NCBI GenBank assembly: GCA_009700145.1
Contig: WLMQ01000002.1
Location: 1-38,801 of the forward strand
Length of the DNA stretch: 38,801 nt
Origin: Actinomycetota bacterium
GTDB lineage: Bacteria; Actinomycetota; Acidimicrobiia; Acidimicrobiales; Ilumatobacteraceae
Direction of reading: 5' to 3'
The notes below the pieces were generated by a model, which worked only from the letters and a program-made list of their open reading frames with translations, had not been told where the DNA came from and did not search any database. Below are positions 19,490 through 28,427 of this stretch, piece by piece (the first letter of the stretch is position 1; the number at the start of each line of letters is the position of its first letter). The position numbers and the translations under genes are program-made.

Positions 19490-21148
19490 CTATGGAGTGG
19501 GTTGAATTCGTATTTCGCTGATGTAGCCACGATACGGATTATTGTTGCTACAAAATCCACTTTGGCCAATTTGGGTGAGATACACCAAAGCAAATTGTGA
19601 TGGTGTTGTAAATGATGTCGTGATCGTTGAGCCATCATCGGACGAACCTTCCCAAATAGGAGATCCCCACGACTCAAGATCAGAGCCGGCACTATTTGAG
19701 GTGTAGACCCTGGCTTTCCAACCGTCACCTTGAATATCGGCCTGTAGTTGTGCAAGAGCAGAACTATTCAGTTGCATCACCAAACCAACGCCTGATTTAC
19801 TTCCAAAGGTCGATGATTTGTAGCACGTCGTTGACCAGGCGGTCGTTGGGTCGCCGTCAGTGACATTGCTTGCTTCATTATCATTTTCAGTCTGATCGTC
19901 ACCTTGTGGATCAAAGGATTTAATGCCCGTGATTTGAACAGGTCCGCTCACAACCGGAGCGGTCGTAGCAACTGTTGTTGCTGGCTCTGCAGAGGTGGAG
20001 TCTGATTTATTGAATTTGGCGAAGACCACGCCGACGACCAGGAGAACAGCAATGGCACCAATCAACATTGCGGGGGTTGGCTTAAACGCCGTTTTGCTTT
20101 GAGCTTTGGTCGATGAGCGTTTCGTCGTTGAGGTCGGTCGGGAACCTTGTTGTTGACGACTTTGCTGATCACTTGAAGATTGACTTGGCTCACGCGTGAT
20201 GCCTAGTGGCGTATGACCCTTAGGACGAATGACTTTGCCAGGTGTCGGCGTGCGATCACCAGCGGGTCGCTTTGTTCCAGCGGGTGTTGATGATTTACGA
20301 CCTTCAATGACTCGCCGAATAGCCACACCGGCTTGAGCAGCATCAGCAAAGCGATCTTTTGGTTCGCGAGCGATTAAACGATTGATAATTCGCGCGACAT
20401 CAGGATCGACATCGGGACGGTGCTTCGCAATATCAGTAGCGTCGCGATGCAATCGAGCGAGTGCAGTGTCGGTGTCGTTCTTTCCCACAAACGGCACTTT
20501 GCCAGCGAGACACTCGTACATCACGAGACCTAACGAATACAGATCGGCACGGGCGTCGAGGTTGTCCCCACGAACTTGTTCGGGTGACAAATACTTTGCG
20601 GTACCCATCATGATGTTTTCGCTGGTGAGGTCTTCGTCAGCATCAAGCGCTTTGGCGATTCCGAAGTCGGTCAACATGACACGTTTCTCGATGTTGATCA
20701 AAATGTTTCCTGGCTTGACGTCGCGATGGATCAAGCCCTGTTTGTGCGCGGCTTCAAGCGCCGAGCACACCGAGTAACCAATACTTAAGACACTGTTGAT
20801 GGTCAGAGTTTTTTCGCGATCAAGTCGTTCGCGCAATGATTCACCATCAACAAATTCCATGATGACGGCCTGACGTCCATTGTCTTCGATGGCGTCGTAC
20901 ACGGTGACGATGTTGTAATGATTGAGATTTGCAGCAGCGATTGCCTCGCGACGAAAACGTTCAGCCAAAGTTGACTCGGCAGCAAGATGTGGTTTGAGAA
21001 GCTTGATCGCGACAACGCGGGTTAATTGCAAATCGGTTGCTTGCCACACATCGGCCATCCCGCCGTGCGCGCGCAAAGAATCAAGGCGATACCTCTCAGC
21101 GATAATCGTTGAAGGCTGTGGAGAAGAAGGATGGGACGACGAGGACAT
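19490..21148 (-). CDS. Membrane Ser/Thr protein kinase (PknB-like catalytic domain) with C-terminal extracellular discoidin-like domain
   Basis: VAIKLLKP, HRDVKPGNILI, LTDFGIAKA, GTAKYLSPEQ, one TM (AMLIGAIAVLLVVGVVFAKF), then a beta-rich domain VTDGDPTTAWSTTCYKSSTFGSKSGVGLVMQLN. Confidence 0.93.
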   Translation of the reverse strand: MSSSSHPSSPQPSTIIAERYRLDSLRAHGGMADVWQATDLQLTRVVAIKLLKPHLAAESTLAERFRREAIAAANLNHYNIVTVYDAIEDNGRQAVIMEFVDGESLRERLDREKTLTINSVLSIGYSVCSALEAAHKQGLIHRDVKPGNILINIEKRVMLTDFGIAKALDADEDLTSENIMMGTAKYLSPEQVRGDNLDARADLYSLGLVMYECLAGKVPFVGKNDTDTALARLHRDATDIAKHRPDVDPDVARIINRLIAREPKDRFADAAQAGVAIRRVIEGRKSSTPAGTKRPAGDRTPTPGKVIRPKGHTPLGITREPSQSSSDQQSRQQQGSRPTSTTKRSSTKAQSKTAFKPTPAMLIGAIAVLLVVGVVFAKFNKSDSTSAEPATTVATTAPVVSGPVQITGIKSFDPQGDDQTENDNEASNVTDGDPTTAWSTTCYKSSTFGSKSGVGLVMQLNSSALAQLQADIQGDGWKARVYTSNSAGSDLESWGSPIWEGSSDDGSTITTSFTTPSQFALVYLTQIGQSGFCSNNNPYRGYISEIRIQPTP

Positions 21149-21246
21149 GCTTGAAATTGAACGCTAGTTGTCGTAACTGTGCAGACTGCGGAATACCGCT
21201 GCGAACATCAATGAGTTCATCTCAGCGAAATCATGCGCAGGAGCGC

Positions 21247-22098
21247 TTAGTTTTCGAAGAAAGCGACTCCGATTGTTCCGCGGCCGGCATGTGCTCCAAC
21301 AACTGCACCAATGTCACCAACCATGATTTCACCCGAATACACAGCTTCGAGTTGGGTGATAAATGCTTTGACATCAGAACAGTCGGCATTGAGAATTGAG
21401 AGTTGGCTGATTCCGGGGTTGGCCGATGCTTCGCGTACCTTGTCAACCAGGAATGCCAAGGCTCTGCTACGTGTGCGTTGCTTGCCACCTTCTTGCACAA
21501 CACCGTCACGTACTTCAATGATGGGCTTGATCGAGAGAACTGAAGCCAACATTGCCTTCGCTCCGCCGATGCGGCCACCCTTTTTGAGGTTTTCTAAGGT
21601 GTCAAGCGCTCCCCAGACCTTGCAGCGACGACTTAAGTCTTGGGCAAGGGCTTCAATCTCGTCAATATTCTTGCCTTCTTGGGCAGCGCGAGCGCACGCC
21701 ACGACAATGGCGCCAAGACCCATAGTGACGGTGCGGCTATCGACGACACGGACATCGAGCGACGTTTTCATTTTTTCGGCTGCAAGCCGAGCCGCCGCAA
21801 TCGTTCCGGAGAGTTCGCCCGACAAATTGATAATGACAACACCAGTTGCGCCTTCGCTTTGAAGTTTGCGAACTGCATCTTCAAAACGGCCAGGGGATGG
21901 AGCGGCAGTTGACGGCAAGTCAGGTTCAATGGAGCATCTTTGCCAAAATTGTGCAGTCGTCAATTGTTCGCGATCAATCAGTTCGTCCTCGCCAAACCTG
22001 ATGAACAACGGAACCACTTCAATTCCGAGAGATTGAACGACCGAATCAGGAAGGTCGCAGGCGCTGTCGGTGATGATACGAACGGCAGAAGAAGTCAC
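21247..22098 (-). CDS. DegV family (fatty-acid-binding) protein
   Basis: VRIITDSACDLPDSVVQSLGIEVVPLFIRFG, TAAPSPGRFEDAVRKL, VVDSRTVTMGLGAIV, FENLKKGGRIGG-like motif. Confidence 0.95.
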   Translation of the reverse strand: MTSSAVRIITDSACDLPDSVVQSLGIEVVPLFIRFGEDELIDREQLTTAQFWQRCSIEPDLPSTAAPSPGRFEDAVRKLQSEGATGVVIINLSGELSGTIAAARLAAEKMKTSLDVRVVDSRTVTMGLGAIVVACARAAQEGKNIDEIEALAQDLSRRCKVWGALDTLENLKKGGRIGGAKAMLASVLSIKPIIEVRDGVVQEGGKQRTRSRALAFLVDKVREASANPGISQLSILNADCSDVKAFITQLEAVYSGEIMVGDIGAVVGAHAGRGTIGVAFFEN

Positions 22099-22121
22099 AC
22101 GGTTAGGTTAGTTCGTCGACG

Positions 22122-24170
22122 CTAGGCCAGATGTTCGCCAGAAGGATGGCGACCTGCTGAGTCGTCACTTTCAAACTGGCGGCGTTGATGTTCGCGCCGC
22201 AAATGATGGATCCACCATGACAACAGCAACAACAGGGCGATTCCAGTAAAAAGTTGACCAAGTCCGGCTAAGGCGTTGACGCGAGCCGAGAATTTGGCAG
22301 GCGAACCAACGGTGATATCTCCAAGAGGGGTGAAAAGTTGCAAAGTCACCGGGAAACGCCCGTTACTTTTTGCAGTCACCGGGATTTCTACGAGGGTGGT
22401 GGTTCCGGCGGGCAGAGTGACCACTTGGTCGACGGTCGGAAGAGTGAGCTTTGAGCTCGTCAAGTGGACGCGCACGAGCAGATCGGTTTCGTTGTCATTG
22501 CGCAATGAGAGACGAATTGAGCTATCACGTCCACCGAGCGTAAAAGCCGTGGTTGTTGGGGTCACGATTGACCCACCGATCGCGGCGAGTTGAGCATCAA
22601 CTGCGTCGATATAGGCCTTCGTTTGAGACGGTGTGAGATTGCTGGCCGATAAAACGTTGACGACTCGACGCCACTGAATAGGGCGTTCATCCCCGTCGGG
22701 CAACATCGTCGAAAACCCGTTGACTCGCGCCGCGAATTCATTCAACATGGCGTTGCCGTTGGGTGTCGGATCTGCAAGGGATTGAAGTTCAATAGAAACG
22801 GGTAGTCCATCCATCACGCTGACAGTCATCGAACCCAGTAGTTCGTCAAGAGCAACAAAAGCCATATCGGGTTGACTTGCAACGGTGGATACAAGGGCGG
22901 TCATGAGTGCCTGAGATGGCAGTTCTCCCGAATCGGTTGCCAGGATGACCCCCCGTCCGTTCATTGTTTCATCGCGATCGACAATTTCAGAGCGCATGAT
23001 CTTCAATTCGGCCAAAATCTGTTGGGCAACCAAGTAAGCACCTCCGAGTGGTTCATGAGAACCACGCGTGAGTGCTTCACTGAGGTTGCTGTCGGCCAAA
23101 GCGGCCGTCATCTGATCAGAATTCGGCAGATTGAGTTCAACTAAACGAGTTGGTTCAACAAAAACCGAGACGCCATTCGCCGTAGTTTTTTGCGAGTTAC
23201 CCAGCAACACTGCAGTTCGTAAGCCAAGGTTGCGAAGCAATTGCGCACCACCGCTCAACAAGCTTGATGTTTGTATCCACGCGTCTCGGTTGACCGATTT
23301 GCCAGGAAAGCCGGCAGCCAAGACATCTTCACCGAGCCGTAATTGTGTGGTGAAGACATCGGCACTTTGTTCAGCAACCAATTCATCGGGTTGCACGTCG
23401 ACATAAGTAGCAGGCAACAGTTGCAGTGAAGTCGAAACCTGGAGGCGCGCGAGAAGTGCAATGTCGTCATCTGACGAATTTGTGAGAGCGTCCACCAATT
23501 CGGGGCGAACCGACAACGAGATCGGGGTGTCGGAGAGAGCCTCAAGTGTGGAAACCGCCTCGGTCACTGCTGAACGAGTTTCATTACTGACCAAAGTTGT
23601 GCCGTCGGGTTGCAGACTCACTGAACTATTCAGGGTCCCGACCAACGCAATTTGCAGATTTTCACTGGGTAGGGGACTCGTCACGTCTTGTGCTAACCGT
23701 TCAACGAAAGTAACGATTTGGCTAGTGACCGACTTGTCTTCTTGAAGACCAATACTGACGGGGTACACGCCAGTCGCTGACATTTGTAAGGCGTCTTTGG
23801 TACGAACCCCAATTTCAATAGGAATTGCTATATCAACTCGACCAGTGGCGGCATCTCGAAGATTGCTGACATCAACAATGACGGTGTCAACAGTTGAGGG
23901 CAACTTTCCTGATGAAGCATCTCGTACTTCTTGACGAGTATGCACTGGCTTGTACGAGGTGATGACCAATTTCGTTGAAGCTGTCGACGCTGGATCGCGA
24001 CCACTTAATGCGATGCTGAAATGAATGAGCGAATTTTCAACGCCTGCGATGTACTGGTCTTGACTGATCAGCGAAGAAATGATTTCTGGAGCAGCCGCGT
24101 GCGTGGCTTGGGTGGGCAACACCATCGAGATGCATAGCGCCCCGAATGCGACAAACAGTCGCGCCTTCAC
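22122..24170 (-). CDS. Large secreted/membrane-anchored protein (DUF6049/Rv3909-like)
   Basis: Signal peptide LFVAFGALCISMVLPTQATHAAA, about 600 aa extracellular, C-terminal TM LFTGIALLLLLSWWIHHLRREHQRR; position matches Rv3909. Confidence 0.7.
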   Translation of the reverse strand: MKARLFVAFGALCISMVLPTQATHAAAPEIISSLISQDQYIAGVENSLIHFSIALSGRDPASTASTKLVITSYKPVHTRQEVRDASSGKLPSTVDTVIVDVSNLRDAATGRVDIAIPIEIGVRTKDALQMSATGVYPVSIGLQEDKSVTSQIVTFVERLAQDVTSPLPSENLQIALVGTLNSSVSLQPDGTTLVSNETRSAVTEAVSTLEALSDTPISLSVRPELVDALTNSSDDDIALLARLQVSTSLQLLPATYVDVQPDELVAEQSADVFTTQLRLGEDVLAAGFPGKSVNRDAWIQTSSLLSGGAQLLRNLGLRTAVLLGNSQKTTANGVSVFVEPTRLVELNLPNSDQMTAALADSNLSEALTRGSHEPLGGAYLVAQQILAELKIMRSEIVDRDETMNGRGVILATDSGELPSQALMTALVSTVASQPDMAFVALDELLGSMTVSVMDGLPVSIELQSLADPTPNGNAMLNEFAARVNGFSTMLPDGDERPIQWRRVVNVLSASNLTPSQTKAYIDAVDAQLAAIGGSIVTPTTTAFTLGGRDSSIRLSLRNDNETDLLVRVHLTSSKLTLPTVDQVVTLPAGTTTLVEIPVTAKSNGRFPVTLQLFTPLGDITVGSPAKFSARVNALAGLGQLFTGIALLLLLSWWIHHLRREHQRRQFESDDSAGRHPSGEHLA

Positions 24171-24952
24171 GAGACACCTAATTCATCGTGCGGTGAGTCA
24201 AGTGATAATTCCATGACACGCAAATTTTCGGGCAATTGCTCAAAACCGATCCGTTGGTATAACGACAAAGCTCGCTGATTATCAAGGTGTGTATTGACCA
24301 AGATGTCAGTGACGCGTCGCCGTGTCAACCAACCTAAACCATCTTGCAGAAGTGAAGTGGCAACACCTTGGCCTTCGTGCGCAGGGTCTACTGCGAGGCG
24401 TTGGATGAACCCAGCTGACCCGTTGCGACCAGTGACCATATAGCCAGCAGGCTCGTCGGTCGCAGTGACCGCCAACCGAATTCGATGGACTGGAGTCGCG
24501 CGGCAGGCTTCCTCAATGCCGTCAACATCAAGTCCCCACCCTGGATCAAAAGCCAAATGGTCGAGTCGAGCGGCAACGTCCAACGATCGTTGCGAACGTA
24601 GTGGACGCATCTCGTGGTGGGGTTGAGCAGTTCTGCGGGTGGCCACACGAGGGCGTGGCGTTTTCATGCGTAACAGAGCTAGTTGTTGGATTTCGTGAAA
24701 TCCTGCTTGTTCAAAAGGTTCAACGGCACTCAAAGACAAGGCCCCCGTACGAATTGATCCGTAACCCTCTGACTTCAAAGAGTGAGTCCACTCGGCAAGC
24801 GATGCTCGTGATGGGGCGACGGTGTGATCGGCGAGTACCAGATGGGCGATGTCGGGCCGACTCGGCCACCTGCGCACTCGAGCACACACAATTCCGTCGT
24901 CAAAAAGTCGAGCGGTCATAGTGTGTCGACGTTGTCGTAACCCAGTGATCAC
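24167..24952 (-). CDS. GNAT family N-acetyltransferase
   Basis: FIQRLAVDPAHEGQGVATSLLQDGLGWLTRRRVTDILVNTHLDNQRALSLYQRIGFEQL; alternative ATG start at 24919. Confidence 0.85.
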   Translation of the reverse strand: MITGLRQRRHTMTARLFDDGIVCARVRRWPSRPDIAHLVLADHTVAPSRASLAEWTHSLKSEGYGSIRTGALSLSAVEPFEQAGFHEIQQLALLRMKTPRPRVATRRTAQPHHEMRPLRSQRSLDVAARLDHLAFDPGWGLDVDGIEEACRATPVHRIRLAVTATDEPAGYMVTGRNGSAGFIQRLAVDPAHEGQGVATSLLQDGLGWLTRRRVTDILVNTHLDNQRALSLYQRIGFEQLPENLRVMELSLDSPHDELGVS

Positions 24953-25054
24953 CTGAACGACGGTAGTGCCAAATTGGTATAGAAAACGCCTTTACTGATA
25001 CCTATATATTGGTCATGTACATCGGTCACGACCAACAGGCAAGGGGCGAAGGCC

Positions 25055-25981
25055 ATGAGCGAGTCAGAAAACGAGACATCGCCACGATCAACCCCGCTCC
25101 CTCGTGAGGTATATGCCCGGCGCCGCATGTTGGTTGGCCTAGGAGTCGTTGCTGGATTAATGGCCATCATTTTTGCGGTTCAGGCAGTGAGTTCTGACTC
25201 TCCTCCGAGCGATACTCGTTTGTCCGTTGACGAGAATGTGTTGACACCAACTTCAACGCCTCAAGAATTAGGACTTGTCACAACATTGCCTCCCGACACA
25301 ACCTCAACGACGACGACAGTGGTCATTCAAGGTCCACCACGTGTGAGTATTTATGGCGATTCACTTGCCGCGGGTTTTGGCGGCTTGCTGAAATCAACTC
25401 TTGATCAACAAGGGGTGACAACTTTCTTGGCGACGCATGGTTCATCGGGATTAAGTCAACCAGGGTTTTTTGATTGGCCGAATCATCTCAATGTGTGGGT
25501 CCCTCAAGAAAACGCCGATGTTGTGGTGATCGGACTGGGAGCAAACGACGGTCAAGACTTATATGTGGATGGCGTGTCGCATACAACGAAAGACCCAGAG
25601 TGGTCGGTTGAATACCAGCGTCGCGTGACCGAACTCGTCACTTTGGTGACATCACAAGGTCGTTCGTTGGTCTGGGTCGGAACCCCTGATGGAAAAGCCA
25701 AAGGATTTCGTGCCAACTTAGCCACCTTGCGAACCGCGACTAAAAACGCGATCGACGTGGTTCGAGCGAGTGGTGCCGATGTGGTTTATCTCGACGTTTG
25801 GGATCTCTTTTTGGGATTCGATGGCAACTATTCGCAATACGTCATTGACCCAAGTGATGGTGAACGCAAGAAGTCACGCGATAGCGATGGTTTCCATTTG
25901 AGTTTGGTCGGAAACAAAATTCTTGCTGCGGCGATCACAGCTGAAGTTGATGCAGCATTTGAACGCCAAGCCGCGCAGTAG
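25055..25981 (+). CDS. Membrane-anchored SGNH/GDSL-type hydrolase
   Basis: N-terminal TM, IYGDSLAAGFGGLL (block I), VVIGLGANDGQDL, DSDGFHLSLVGNKILAAAI (Asp-His block V). Confidence 0.8.
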   Translation: MSESENETSPRSTPLPREVYARRRMLVGLGVVAGLMAIIFAVQAVSSDSPPSDTRLSVDENVLTPTSTPQELGLVTTLPPDTTSTTTTVVIQGPPRVSIYGDSLAAGFGGLLKSTLDQQGVTTFLATHGSSGLSQPGFFDWPNHLNVWVPQENADVVVIGLGANDGQDLYVDGVSHTTKDPEWSVEYQRRVTELVTLVTSQGRSLVWVGTPDGKAKGFRANLATLRTATKNAIDVVRASGADVVYLDVWDLFLGFDGNYSQYVIDPSDGERKKSRDSDGFHLSLVGNKILAAAITAEVDAAFERQAAQ

Positions 25982-26014
25982 AAGTGTCAACTTCATGTCG
26001 TATTGTTTGAGTCA

Positions 26015-27028
26015 ATGAGCATTCTCTTTGCCACTCACGAGGCGTACTTAGATCACCTGAACGGTCCTCAACACCAAGAGCGACCGCAAAGACTCGGCGC
26101 CGTCATCGACGGATCGCGTGAAGCCGGAATCAACGATGCCCTTATTGCATTAGTACCTGAGCCGGCAACCCGCGAACAAATCTTGCGCGTTCATACGCCT
26201 GCGCATGTGGATCGAATTGAAAGTGTTGTGCAAGCAGGTGGCGGTCGACTTGATCCTGACACTCGCGCGTCTAGTGGTTCTTGGAAAGCCGCAATGCTGG
26301 CTGCTGGTGCTGGGCTGACGGCAATTCGTGCTCTACAAAACGGACAAGCCGATTCAGCATTTTGTGCCGTTCGACCACCAGGTCACCACGCCACCAAAAC
26401 CGAGACAATGGGTTTTTGTCTATTCTCAAATGTTGCTGTCGCCGCAGCTGCTCTTGCTGATGCCGGAGAGCGAGTATTGATTGTTGACTTCGATGCGCAT
26501 CATGGCAATGGCACTCAAGACATTTTTTATGACGACCCTCGAGTGCTGTTTGTTTCGTTACATCAATGGCCGTTGTATCCAGGAACTGGTTGGTACGACG
26601 AAACCGGTGTTGGTGAAGGCCTTGGTTACACAATGAACATTCCATTGCCCCCGCAAACGACGGGCGATGTGTATCTTGCGGCATTTGATCAGTTGATTCT
26701 TCCGATCAGCGAAAAGTTTGCGCCAACTTGGCTCATCGTGTCAGCGGGGTTTGATGCGCATAGAAACGATCCGATTACGCAGATGGGTCTTTCGTCTGGT
26801 GATTACCCCTTGATGATGCAACGCATACTGCAATTAGTTCCGGCTGGTCGGCGATTGGTCATGCTTGAAGGCGGATACGACCTTGATGCATTACGCATGT
26901 CAACAGCGAGCACCCTTGCTGCCATGGTTGGTGAACATCACAGTGAAGAACAAGCCACGACGGGCGGCCCCGCCGAATCGGTTGATCAACTTGCAGTCAT
27001 TGTGTCATATTGGAAAGATCAGATTTAG
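26015..27028 (+). CDS. Histone deacetylase/AcuC-family metal-dependent deacetylase
   Basis: RPPGHHATKTETMGFCLFSNVAVAA, DFDAHHGNGTQDIFYDDPRVLFVSLHQWPLYPGTG, SAGFDAHRNDP, LEGGYD. Upstream TTG at 26003 is also possible. Confidence 0.94.
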   Translation: MSILFATHEAYLDHLNGPQHQERPQRLGAVIDGSREAGINDALIALVPEPATREQILRVHTPAHVDRIESVVQAGGGRLDPDTRASSGSWKAAMLAAGAGLTAIRALQNGQADSAFCAVRPPGHHATKTETMGFCLFSNVAVAAAALADAGERVLIVDFDAHHGNGTQDIFYDDPRVLFVSLHQWPLYPGTGWYDETGVGEGLGYTMNIPLPPQTTGDVYLAAFDQLILPISEKFAPTWLIVSAGFDAHRNDPITQMGLSSGDYPLMMQRILQLVPAGRRLVMLEGGYDLDALRMSTASTLAAMVGEHHSEEQATTGGPAESVDQLAVIVSYWKDQI

Positions 27029-27035
27029 GTTCGTC

Positions 27036-28427
27036 TTATTTCAATTCGTACCATTGAATGAGTGCTGTGTGCAGAGGACCCAGTAAGATTTCGATCTTCT
27101 TGCCGTTGACACATTCAATGACCGCTTCAATGTGGCTACTCGCCGTGATCGATTTGATCAGCAATGGTCCGTGGTCGGTGACTACTTTGAGCGCAGCAAC
27201 TTGTCGTCGTTCCAGAGATTCATCTAAGGCAACATTGTCAGCAAAGATCAATTGCGCTTGCTCTGACTCCCAGTGATTGAGTAACGCAACTAACTGATCT
27301 GAACGTTGTTGTAACACATCAGAGACCGCGGTCTGTGAGGACGGAACAAGGTTGGCTGAATGCAACATTTTTAAAACACGGTGAGTGAAAATCGCCATCG
27401 GTGCATACGTGGTATTTGACATGGCAACGACACCGATGTTGCGGCCAGCCAACCAACGCATATTGCTTCCGTAGCCGGGCAGTCCACCTGAATGTGAATT
27501 GACGATTCCAAGAGTGGGATCGTCGCGCATCATGAGCCCGTATCCGTAACCGCTGGGAGCCTTTTCACCATCAAGTGCGATGACGCCGGCATAGGTATGC
27601 ATCACTTGCATGTCACGACGTGCCGCAATATTGAGTTGACCAGTCTTTGAATCGACGTTGTCGTTGGCTTCATTGAGCCAACTGACCCAACGAGATAAGT
27701 CGGCAACGGTGGTCCACAATCCGCCCATCGGCGAAATTTCACCATCACCTAACGGCATGAGACCATCGGGAATGATCTGTCCGTCTTGAACACGAGTCGG
27801 CGGTGCCCATTCGTGCTCGAGGGGTGGATCCCATGTTGTTGATGTCATGTGTAAGGGTCCGAGAAAACGTTCGTCGACGAAGTCGCGTACTCGCCGGCCA
27901 GTCACCCGTTCAACAACCCGACCAATGAGAGCGAAACCCAGGTTTGAATATTCAAAATTGGTGCCGGGTGCAAATGCGTAGGCCGCACCTTGTTGGTAGA
28001 GGGCGTTCATTTCTTGAGCCGTTGCATCAAGATGGCGATCAGCCCACGGATCATCAGTCGCCAATCCCGAGGTCATCGACAACAAATGGCGCAAAGTGAT
28101 GCGCGTGCCCGACTCGGTACGGCAAATGGTTGCTAACTCTGCCGCGTATTCATCAACTGGGGTATCAATTGACAGCAAGCCTTCATCGCGCAGACTCAAA
28201 ACAGCCGCCGCAGTAAAACTCTTGGTCATAGATGCAATGCGGTAACGCGTGGACACGTTGCTAATGGTTCCAGTAGTCCCACTTGTCAGAAGTTGGTCAC
28301 CAGCAACAAGACCCCACACGACACTGTCGAGTGTGAATTCGCGCGCAACCTGGGCGGCGATTTCTTCGATGAGTGGCTGCGTCGCCCGTAAGGCCTCAAG
28401 ATCTATTTCAGCCATCGGGTCATCCAT
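27036..28427 (-). CDS. Serine hydrolase, beta-lactamase/D-aminopeptidase superfamily
   Basis: SMTK catalytic motif in RIASMTKSFTAAAVLSL, YSNLGFALIGRVVERVTG, NSHSGGLPGYGSNMRW. Confidence 0.92.
   Translation of the reverse strand: MDDPMAEIDLEALRATQPLIEEIAAQVAREFTLDSVVWGLVAGDQLLTSGTTGTISNVSTRYRIASMTKSFTAAAVLSLRDEGLLSIDTPVDEYAAELATICRTESGTRITLRHLLSMTSGLATDDPWADRHLDATAQEMNALYQQGAAYAFAPGTNFEYSNLGFALIGRVVERVTGRRVRDFVDERFLGPLHMTSTTWDPPLEHEWAPPTRVQDGQIIPDGLMPLGDGEISPMGGLWTTVADLSRWVSWLNEANDNVDSKTGQLNIAARRDMQVMHTYAGVIALDGEKAPSGYGYGLMMRDDPTLGIVNSHSGGLPGYGSNMRWLAGRNIGVVAMSNTTYAPMAIFTHRVLKMLHSANLVPSSQTAVSDVLQQRSDQLVALLNHWESEQAQLIFADNVALDESLERRQVAALKVVTDHGPLLIKSITASSHIEAVIECVNGKKIEILLGPLHTALIQWYELK

Noticed and set aside
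21311-21862. 183-aa plus-strand ORF opposite DegV
   Set aside because: Antisense to an unambiguous DegV protein.
25561-25575. Further TGTGGAT-type matches (for example around 25564, 26207, 19905)
   Set aside because: Only 7-base matches inside coding sequence without clustering; expected by chance, not called as DnaA boxes.
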